Origin: Acidimicrobiaceae bacterium | Lineage (GTDB): Bacteria; Actinomycetota; Acidimicrobiia; Acidimicrobiales; Acidimicrobiaceae | Length of the DNA stretch: 5,188 nucleotides | Assembly: GCA_013044365.1 (NCBI GenBank) | Contig: JABEUP010000184.1 | Span: forward strand, 1-5,188 | Direction of reading: 5' to 3' | Shown here: piece after piece, positions 1-5,188 of the stretch | Layout of the letters: each line of letters begins with the position of its first letter | Numbering within the stretch: position 1 is the stretch's first letter | Position numbers and translations under genes: made by a program | The notes under the pieces: generated by a model | Seen by the model: only the letters and a program-made list of their open reading frames with translations | Database searches by the model: none | What the model was told of the DNA's origin: nothing

Positions 1-1
1 A

Positions 2-1666
2 CCCGACGAATACGCCTACGACTTCCGCGTAATATGGCCCGATGGTACGATGCACTGGCTTTGGGTAAAGGGCCGGGTGGTACAGCGCTTCGATACGGGA
101 CGTGGTCGAGTTGTGCAGGGTGTGCTGATTGACATTACCGACCGCAAGATGCTGGAAAGAAGGATGGAACGCCTTTCACTTCTTTACGCCACGCTCAGTG
201 AGTGCAACCAGGCAATTGTGTATTCCCGCAACGAAGGCGAACTGTTTGAACGGATCTCTTCTGCTCCGGTAAGAATGGGCCTGGCGGCAATGACCTGGAT
301 CGGTATGACAAATCGAAGTACAGGATTGGTTGAACCTGTGGCGGGCGAGGGTGTCGGAGCGGATGAGTATTTGAGAGTGCGCACCGGCATGGTTCGCCAA
401 TCATCGGCGAATAGTGAGGATTTGGTGGCAACGGCGATCTCGCAGGACCGTTTGGTGATGCACAACATCGAATTCGATGGCAGCGGGTTAAACGATGCGG
501 CGACCCGCCTGGGCTGGCATTCGGTAGCGGTGTTACCTATCCGCCGCCGCAACGTCGCGGTCGGCGCGATGTCAATGTATTCGACCGATCCCGATTTTTT
601 CGACGAATCCCTGAATGACCTTCTAGTCGAGATGATGGGAGATATAAGTTTCGCTCTCGATGCCTTCGACGAGGAAAGGCTGCGCAAGGAAGCGGAGAAC
701 GAACTTCGTGCTGCGGAAGCCCGTTTTAGAGGCATCGTCGAGCAGTCCGTTGCCGGCATCTACATCCTGCAAGACGGGAATTTCGTTTATTGTAATTCCA
801 GAGCCGCTTCCATCCTCGGATTCGATAATGCAGAGGCGCTGATCGGAACCGAAGTAGCGGTACTCAGCGGGTTCGCGGAGGCTGCAGAAGGTAACGGTCT
901 TGAGCGCCTCGGTGACTCTGCTCACGAAAGTGTCTTTGAGGTTCGGCAAGCCAATGGCCAGTTAGCGCACCTGTGGGTCACCTCGGCATCCGCTGAATAC
1001 CGAGGGCGCCTGGCACAGATCGGTTTGATCGAAGATGTTACAGCTCTGCGCAATTATGAGACCACCCTCGAAGAGCATCTTCGGGCGGTTGAGGTGTTAC
1101 TGCAGGCCACAGTTGGTGTGGCTACCTCATTAAGTGAACAGCGCGACCCCTACACGGCGGGACATCAACACCGGGTAGGCGAGATATCGGTGGCTATAGG
1201 AGAAGAAATGGGGCTCGACCCCGATCGACTGGAGGGATTGCGCATAGCAGGCCAATTACATGACGTGGGCAAGATGGCGATACCATCGGAAATCCTAACG
1301 CGTCCTGGCCAGCTCAACGATATGGAGCGGGCAATCATCCAACAACATCCGCAGTCCGGGTATGACGTGCTAAAGGGTGTACCATTTCCGTGGCCTGTAG
1401 CGCTTGTAGCGCTGCAACATCACGAACGTATCGACGGTAGCGGGTATCCCAGCGGCCTGCGCGGCTCGGAGATTATTCTCGAAGCGCAAATCGTTGCAGT
1501 TGCCGACGTAGTAGAAGCGATGTCGTCGCATCGCCCCTACCGTCCAGGTCTCGGCGTGGAAGCAGCACTCGCTGAGATTGAACGGAGAGCAGGTACGAGT
1601 TTTGATGCCACTGTGGTCGCCGCCTGTGTTCGGCGGGTTCGTGATCTGGGATTCCAATTATTGTGA
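2..1666 (+). CDS. PAS-GAF-PAS-HD-GYP sensory cyclic-di-GMP phosphodiesterase, 5' truncated by window edge
   Basis: The frame is open from base 2 with no stop, and the residues before the first ATG (base 50) continue a PAS/PAC C-terminal strand pattern (FRVIWPDGTMHWLWVKG). The ATG at 50 is therefore internal, and the true start lies left of the window. Counting from that ATG: end of a PAS domain to about residue 35; GAF domain about 41-207 (opens LYATLSECNQAI, ends DISFALD); short coiled coil 207-225; second PAS about 223-338; HD-GYP domain about 345-535. The catalytic signature is complete: HDVGK at 404-408 and HHERIDGSGYP at 457-467, followed by EAMSSHRPYRP. HD-GYP proteins of this kind hydrolyse c-di-GMP in the cytoplasm; the PAS and GAF domains presumably sense a ligand, redox state or light, and no ligand can be read off. 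No membrane segment is visible in the part present. The class is sure, the signal is unknown. GC is clearly higher than in the kinase gene downstream. Confidence 0.93.
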   Translation, partial: PDEYAYDFRVIWPDGTMHWLWVKGRVVQRFDTGRGRVVQGVLIDITDRKMLERRMERLSLLYATLSECNQAIVYSRNEGELFERISSAPVRMGLAAMTWIGMTNRSTGLVEPVAGEGVGADEYLRVRTGMVRQSSANSEDLVATAISQDRLVMHNIEFDGSGLNDAATRLGWHSVAVLPIRRRNVAVGAMSMYSTDPDFFDESLNDLLVEMMGDISFALDAFDEERLRKEAENELRAAEARFRGIVEQSVAGIYILQDGNFVYCNSRAASILGFDNAEALIGTEVAVLSGFAEAAEGNGLERLGDSAHESVFEVRQANGQLAHLWVTSASAEYRGRLAQIGLIEDVTALRNYETTLEEHLRAVEVLLQATVGVATSLSEQRDPYTAGHQHRVGEISVAIGEEMGLDPDRLEGLRIAGQLHDVGKMAIPSEILTRPGQLNDMERAIIQQHPQSGYDVLKGVPFPWPVALVALQHHERIDGSGYPSGLRGSEIILEAQIVAVADVVEAMSSHRPYRPGLGVEAALAEIERRAGTSFDATVVAACVRRVRDLGFQLL

Positions 1667-1707
1667 ACTATTCGGATTCAATGAGTCATTTCAAATTGAT
1701 AAATGGG

Positions 1708-1732
1708 AATCCAAATTGACTAACTTTGGATT
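1708..1732. repeat. 8-bp perfect inverted repeat in spacer
   Basis: AATCCAAA (1708-1715) and TTTGGATT (1725-1732) are perfect reverse complements around a 9-base loop. It lies 42 bases after the HD-GYP stop codon. The stem is AT-rich and is not followed by a run of T, so it is a poor intrinsic terminator. It could be a weak terminator, an operator for the gene at 1849, or chance in AT-rich DNA. Confidence 0.4.
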
Positions 1733-1818
1733 AGATTCCTCAAAATCTAATTAATACGCTAAATTCCAGGATAAGTAATCAATAATACGGGTTTTCGACT
1801 CACGTGACATGCAGCGCC

Positions 1819-1835
1819 GTAAAGCCCGCTTTTAC
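1819..1835. repeat. Small imperfect palindrome before the AhpD-like gene
   Basis: GTAAAGC (1819-1825) faces GCTTTTAC (1828-1835) across two bases, with one extra A/T in the right arm. The gap is too short for an RNA hairpin without opening the inner pair, but fits a protein-binding palindrome in DNA. It sits directly before the ribosome binding site, where an operator could act. No regulator is identified. Confidence 0.25.
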
Positions 1836-1836
1836 C

Positions 1837-1844
1837 AAGGGAAG
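1837..1844 (+). promoter_or_regulatory. Ribosome binding site selecting ATG at 1849
   Basis: The purine run AAGGGAAG ends 4 bases before the ATG at 1849. It favours this start over the in-frame GTG at 1804, which has only a pyrimidine-rich stretch (GGGTTTTCGACTC) before it. Confidence 0.6.
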
Positions 1845-1848
1845 CAAA

Positions 1849-2196
1849 ATGGCTGATAAATATCACAAAATCGCCGAAGAATTACGCGGTCCGGCAAGAG
1901 ATCTCAGGTCTGAAATCCCAGAGGTAATCAAAGGATATGCCGAACTTCATGCTGCAGCCACTGCAGAAGGCGTGCTGTCAAAGAAAACCAAGGAACTGAT
2001 TGCGCTGGCCATTTCAGTGGTCACACGTTGCGACGGATGTATTTCAAGCCATGCCAAAGCCCTCGCGATGCAAGGTGCCGAAAGAGATGAAGTGGCTGAG
2101 GCAATCGGAGTAGCAATAATGTTAAGCGGAGGACCTGGTACCGTTTACGGTCCCAGAGCATTTGAAGCATTTCTTGAATATCAGGAAGCCCGTTGA
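1849..2196 (+). CDS. AhpD-like / carboxymuconolactone decarboxylase family protein
   Basis: A 115-residue, mostly helical protein of the usual length for a single-domain member of the family. The AhpD core is visible: a conserved Glu in TKELIALAIS (E49), then CDGCISSH with C61, C64 and H68, matching the CXXC-xxx-H pattern of alkylhydroperoxidase-type members. In AhpD these residues form the peroxidase/disulfide reductase centre; members without the cysteines are decarboxylases. A thiol redox role in the cytoplasm is therefore likely, but substrate and partner are unknown, and no ahpC or lipoyl partner is in the window. The family normally works as a trimer or hexamer. There is no signal peptide. 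The ATG at 1849 is preferred to the GTG at 1804, because it has a good ribosome binding site and the extra 15 residues (MTCSAVKPAFTKGSK) look unlike the family. The gene stands alone between spacers of about 180 and 147 bases. Confidence 0.88.
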   Translation: MADKYHKIAEELRGPARDLRSEIPEVIKGYAELHAAATAEGVLSKKTKELIALAISVVTRCDGCISSHAKALAMQGAERDEVAEAIGVAIMLSGGPGTVYGPRAFEAFLEYQEAR

Positions 2197-2322
2197 ACCA
2201 TTTTCCACGGCAACGCCAAACCTTCGCACACTTCATGCCAACAGAAATAGAACTCGTAAACTCAAAGAATTAGATGTACTGCTGAAAATGACGAGCTCCA
2301 ATCCTAATTAACTGTGGTAACC

Positions 2323-2331
2323 GAGGAAAGG
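2323..2331 (+). promoter_or_regulatory. Ribosome binding site of the kinase gene, long spacing
   Basis: GAGGAAAGG lies 12 bases before the GTG at 2344, longer than the usual 5-9. An in-frame TAA at 2332-2334 rules out an earlier start. The next in-frame ATG is at kinase residue 93, after the first membrane segment, and the TTG at codon 10 has no better site. GTG 2344 therefore remains the best start, perhaps with modest translation. Confidence 0.5.
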
Positions 2332-2343
2332 TAACATACTTCC

Positions 2344-4584
2344 GTGGCAGAGCAAGTTCGATCCGACGAGTTGCCGACTGACGATGAGTCCCATCGGTCC
2401 GCACAACCTAGCTCCCGGGGATTATTTGGCCGCCCGGCCAACAACTCGCTTTCGGGGACGATACGCACTGCTTTTTTTAGTCTGGTGTTGATAATAATTA
2501 TTTCCAGTGGAGTGGGCACCGCATCGCTACTTTATTCAAAGGCTGCCACGTCCAACCTACTGACGAGGCTTGAACCTCTAATCTCCGCCAATAAAAGCCT
2601 TCTAATCGAAGTATATGAAATGGACACAACAGCCCGGAACTACCTTAGAACCGGGCAAAGCTCATATGCCGATTCTTTCAAATCTGCACAAACCGATTAT
2701 GCGAGCTTTTATATCAGCGCATTACAGTTGGAAACTTCCAATGAGAAAAACACTGGAATTTTACAGTCAGAAAACGCGGCGGCTCAAAATGTAATTCGGC
2801 TGTGCCAAAATTCCGTATTTAGTTTGGCATCCTCACAGCTGACTCCAGAAAGTACGGCGGTCGTACTGCCTGATTTGCAAACTGCCCTTAATGCTTATAC
2901 AAGCCGCTATAACACCACAAATGCACTCTTTACCAGTTATCGCGATACAAAATTAAAGCAACTAGACCTTCTCTCTGCCATTTCAACCGCGGCAACCATT
3001 GCAAGTGGTCTGGGAGGACTCGTACTGGCACTTTATCTCACAAATCGGATCCGCAACAAAGTGCAGGTGTTCCTTAGCCGTTTAACTGTTATCTTGGCAC
3101 GCCTGCAAGCCGGTGAAATTGGTGCAAGGGCGTCTGAAACCGGGCTTTCGGAAGAAATCCTTCTTGCCAAGGCAATCAACAGTATGGCGTCAGAGAAGGA
3201 GGCTCTTACATCCGAACTGGAACAACAATATGCTCAGGAAAAGCAATTGCGCGAGGGTCTTGAAATGGAACGTTCGATCCGAATGGGGCTCTCCAGTACT
3301 CTATACCGTGATGTCGACGTCACATCAGCTCTCCAGCGGACAGTTAGCGGACTCGGATCGGCCCTTCATGCTGACCGTGCCTTAGTGCGAACAATGGAGA
3401 ACGGTGTCCCTGGATCAGTCATTTCGGAGTGGTCCCCGTCAAATATCTACCCTTCGATGTACGGCACGGTTGGCTCGTCAATACTGGCTGACAAACGGCT
3501 ACTTGTTTATGGCGAGGACAGCAAAATTATCAAAAGCTTGCATGGGGGATCGGCAGTTGCCGTAAATGATATCTCCAACGATGAACGCTTTTCCGAAGAT
3601 GTCCGTACAATCGCGTTAAGTACAGGACTTGGAGCTTTCCTATCAGTTCCGGTAATGGGCCCGCAAGGCCTTGAAGCCATTCTGACTGCAATCATGGAAG
3701 GCAAGGTCAGAAACTGGAATGACAGAGATATCCAAGTTGCACAAACAATGGCCAGCGGTTTAGCGGCTACACTTTCTGCAATCCGGCTTTATGAAGACGA
3801 GCTGGAAAACGTAGAAAAAATGAGAAAACTCGACGAGTCCAAAGACGCCTTTCTGGCGTCGGTTTCGCATGAGCTGAGAACCCCGCTCACAAGTATTGTC
3901 GGCTACCTGGAACTTCTCCAGGACGACGTTGCAGATGGAGCAATTCCGAACAGCTATTCCGGCATGTTTGACGCAATTGAGCGAAACTCCAAGCGACTTT
4001 TAGATCTCATCGAAAACATTTTGACTACTTCAAGGATTGACTCTGGTGTACTAAAACTTTCCAAGACTTGGTCGCACATAACTCCGCTTCTGATGCGTAC
4101 CACAGAAGCCATTATGCCCCAGCTAAGCGCGAAACACATCGACCTTAAGGTACAGATCAAAGACCGACTTCCCGACATTTGCGCGGATTTCCAACTTCTT
4201 GAGCGCGCAATGCTTAATCTGCTTTCCAATGCGATCAAGTTCACTCCCGACAATGGGACGATCTCCATGACCGCCTTCAGTGAATCAAATGGAATCGCCA
4301 TTTCAATATCCGACAGCGGGGTGGGAATTGCAGATGACGAGTTGAATAACTTGTTTACAAAATTCTACCGGGCATCCACTGCCCAAGCGAATGCCATACA
4401 GGGTACTGGACTTGGATTAGTAATTGTAAAAGCCATTGTGGAACAGCACGGCGGAACAGTTACGGTGACGTCAAAACTAGGGGAGGGGAGCACCTTCACC
4501 CTACGTCTTCCCATATCAGATTCAGATCCCTACCAGACAGTGAATGAATCCAATGAAAAAGTCGGTGACCAGACGTTAGCTTAA
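2344..4584 (+). CDS. Membrane sensor histidine kinase: CHASE3-like, HAMP, GAF, HisKA, HATPase_c
   Basis: A 746-residue sensor kinase with a GTG start. Layout: polar cytoplasmic N-terminus 1-40; membrane helix about 43-64 (FFSLVLIIIISSGVG); extracytoplasmic helical region about 65-210, with YEMDTTARNYLRTGQSSYADSF (91-112, shown only as a landmark) resembling the CHASE3 helix; second membrane helix about 212-233; HAMP-like linker about 234-288; coiled coil 283-312; GAF about 318-483; HisKA from 497 with SHELRTP, phospho-acceptor H509; HATPase_c with N box SNAIKF (N629), G1 DSGVGI (D657), F box LFTKFYR, G2 GTGLGL (687-692) and G3 GEGSTF (713-718). All catalytic boxes are intact. It should autophosphorylate H509 in response to an outside signal, a GAF signal, or both, and pass the phosphate to a receiver; the one at 4785 is the natural candidate. 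The GAF domain has no cysteine, so a covalently bound bilin is unlikely. The ligand is unknown. Confidence 0.93.
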   Translation: MAEQVRSDELPTDDESHRSAQPSSRGLFGRPANNSLSGTIRTAFFSLVLIIIISSGVGTASLLYSKAATSNLLTRLEPLISANKSLLIEVYEMDTTARNYLRTGQSSYADSFKSAQTDYASFYISALQLETSNEKNTGILQSENAAAQNVIRLCQNSVFSLASSQLTPESTAVVLPDLQTALNAYTSRYNTTNALFTSYRDTKLKQLDLLSAISTAATIASGLGGLVLALYLTNRIRNKVQVFLSRLTVILARLQAGEIGARASETGLSEEILLAKAINSMASEKEALTSELEQQYAQEKQLREGLEMERSIRMGLSSTLYRDVDVTSALQRTVSGLGSALHADRALVRTMENGVPGSVISEWSPSNIYPSMYGTVGSSILADKRLLVYGEDSKIIKSLHGGSAVAVNDISNDERFSEDVRTIALSTGLGAFLSVPVMGPQGLEAILTAIMEGKVRNWNDRDIQVAQTMASGLAATLSAIRLYEDELENVEKMRKLDESKDAFLASVSHELRTPLTSIVGYLELLQDDVADGAIPNSYSGMFDAIERNSKRLLDLIENILTTSRIDSGVLKLSKTWSHITPLLMRTTEAIMPQLSAKHIDLKVQIKDRLPDICADFQLLERAMLNLLSNAIKFTPDNGTISMTAFSESNGIAISISDSGVGIADDELNNLFTKFYRASTAQANAIQGTGLGLVIVKAIVEQHGGTVTVTSKLGEGSTFTLRLPISDSDPYQTVNESNEKVGDQTLA

Positions 4585-4588
4585 TATA

Positions 4589-4612
4589 TGCCGACAAATT
4601 TAAGTGACGGCA
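4589..4612 (+). terminator. Weak hairpin just after the kinase stop, possible terminator
   Basis: TGCCG (4589-4593) pairs with CGGCA (4608-4612). After one A-A mismatch, CA (4595-4596) can pair with TG (4605-4606), leaving an 8-base loop. It begins 4 bases after the kinase stop codon. No T run follows, so termination would be weak at best. Confidence 0.25.
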
Positions 4613-4770
4613 CAAATTAATGATATGAATACTAAACCAAAATGAAGCAATTTTTATTTACGCCACTAATTCAGGTGGGTTGTGGCAGAAATTATGGGCC
4701 GTCAGACTAAAACTCTGGCTCAATAAAACCAATAATGCGAATTTTCAAATTTCAACGATTGTCATACAAA

Positions 4771-4778
4771 AAAGAGGA
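4771..4778 (+). promoter_or_regulatory. Ribosome binding site of the receiver gene
   Basis: AAAGAGGA ends 6 bases before the GTG at 4785. This fixes GTG as the start; the protein then opens MTKILVADDD, the normal beginning of a receiver domain. Confidence 0.7.
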
Positions 4779-4784
4779 CTATAA

Positions 4785-5156
4785 GTGACAAAAATTCTCG
4801 TAGCCGACGACGACCCTGACATTCTTGAATTGGTCAGCTACAAACTGACCCAGTCTGGGTATGAAGTGACAACTGTTACTGACGGGAAGGCCGCGATTGA
4901 AAAAGCCAAAGAGATACACCCGGATTTGGTGATCCTTGATGTCATGATGCCATTTCACTCTGGAATTGAAGTGACAATCGAGATTAGAAACGATCCCGAT
5001 ATGACTAACACCCCCATTATTCTCCTAACGGCCAAATCCATGGAGATGGACACTGAACGCGGATTTGCCGCAGGTGCAACTGATTATATGACAAAACCGT
5101 TTAGCCCAAGAGAGCTTGCCAGCAGAGTACAAGCCATCCTAGGAAGGACCTCATGA
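4785..5156 (+). CDS. Stand-alone receiver-domain response regulator (CheY/Spo0F-like size)
   Basis: A 123-residue protein that is only a receiver domain. The acidic pair is D8/D9 in VADDDPD, the phosphorylated aspartate D52 in VILDVMMP, the switch Thr T82 in LLTAK and the conserved Lys K104 in TKPFSP; all key residues are present. It ends at the last receiver helix (VQAILGRTS), so there is no DNA-binding or enzymatic output. It should act by protein contact or phosphorelay in the cytoplasm. The kinase upstream, 200 bases away on the same strand, is the likely phosphate donor, but the gap leaves room for a separate promoter. The sequence resembles PhoB/OmpR-type receivers, and I found no internal stop or frameshift suggesting a lost output domain; the stop is clean at 5154. 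GTG start with a good ribosome binding site. Confidence 0.94.
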   Translation: MTKILVADDDPDILELVSYKLTQSGYEVTTVTDGKAAIEKAKEIHPDLVILDVMMPFHSGIEVTIEIRNDPDMTNTPIILLTAKSMEMDTERGFAAGATDYMTKPFSPRELASRVQAILGRTS

Positions 5157-5162
5157 ACCACT

Positions 5163-5188
5163 ATGCGCTTAGTTCTTGAAATTAGCGC
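5163..5188 (+). CDS. Possible start of a downstream gene, cut by window edge
   Basis: From the ATG at 5163 the frame reads MRLVLEIS and stays open to the edge. A purine-rich AGGAAGG at 5141-5147 lies inside the end of the receiver gene, 15 bases before this ATG, which is rather far. The closer ATG at 5153 overlaps the receiver stop (ATGA) but reaches a TGA after eight codons. Too short to assign a function. If real, it would be closely coupled to the receiver gene and could encode its output partner. Confidence 0.3.

Noticed and set aside
184..759. Long open frame of 191 codons on the - strand inside the HD-GYP gene
   Set aside because: It is antisense to the GAF/PAS coding region, is rich in Ser/Arg/Thr of the shadow type and shows no recognisable domain.
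1667..1803. Sigma-70-type promoter in the first spacer
   Set aside because: Several AT-rich hexamers were tried (TTGATA 1696, TTGACT 1716, TAATAC 1784) but none had a matching partner at 16-18 bases.
1804..1848. GTG at 1804 as an earlier start for the AhpD-like gene
   Set aside because: No ribosome binding site before it, and the added residues do not resemble the family; the ATG at 1849 has a well-placed purine run.
2316..2335. Direct repeat GGTAAC at 2316-2321 and 2330-2335 around the kinase ribosome binding site
   Set aside because: Only 6 bases and two copies; expected by chance at this length, with no further copies seen nearby.
3954..4301. 115-codon open frame on the - strand inside the kinase gene
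   Set aside because: Antisense to the conserved HisKA/HATPase region; its sequence is explained by the opposite-strand coding constraint.
4642..4710. Small + strand frame of 22 codons (MKQFLFTPLIQVGCG...) in the spacer before the receiver
   Set aside because: No ribosome binding site before the ATG and no recognisable peptide family; short frames like this are common by chance.
5153..5179. ATG overlapping the receiver stop codon as the next gene start
   Set aside because: It has a nearby purine run but reaches TGA after eight codons, so it cannot encode more than a tiny peptide.

Overview
The window holds four readable genes on the + strand, plus the first few codons of a possible fifth. 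From left to right they are: the 3' part of a large sensory HD-GYP protein (cyclic-di-GMP phosphodiesterase type, 2-1666); a small AhpD/carboxymuconolactone-decarboxylase-like protein (1849-2196); a membrane-bound sensor histidine kinase with an extracytoplasmic CHASE3-like region, HAMP and GAF (2344-4584); and a stand-alone receiver-domain response regulator (4785-5156). A reading frame open to the right edge may begin at 5163. No RNA genes, CRISPR arrays, insertion sequences or attachment sites were recognised.

The genes are separated by AT-rich spacers of 147-200 bases rather than overlapping, so they need not be one operon. The first spacer (1667-1848) holds an 8-bp inverted repeat and a small palindrome just before the ribosome binding site of the AhpD-like gene. 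The second (2197-2343) shows only the kinase's ribosome binding site. The third (4585-4784) holds a weak hairpin after the kinase stop codon and the ribosome binding site of the receiver gene. Two of the four genes start with GTG.

Functionally this is a signal-transduction neighbourhood. The kinase and the receiver are the obvious candidate pair: the kinase has all HisKA/HATPase boxes but no receiver, and the regulator has the phosphorylation site but no output domain. The HD-GYP protein is a separate multi-sensor output protein that would lower c-di-GMP. The AhpD-like protein carries a CXXC-xxx-H redox motif; nothing in the sequence ties it directly to the signalling genes.

The organism is a bacterium but its phylum is uncertain. 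The PAS-GAF-PAS-HD-GYP protein reads like proteobacterial proteins and is GC-richer (roughly 55-60% on sampled lines). The kinase and receiver are nearer 40-50% GC, and the kinase core resembles actinobacterial sensor kinases to me. This may mean horizontal transfer, an assembly join, or simply a lineage I do not recognise. I see no convincing evidence of a wholly new system here; the most open question is what the kinase/receiver pair controls.
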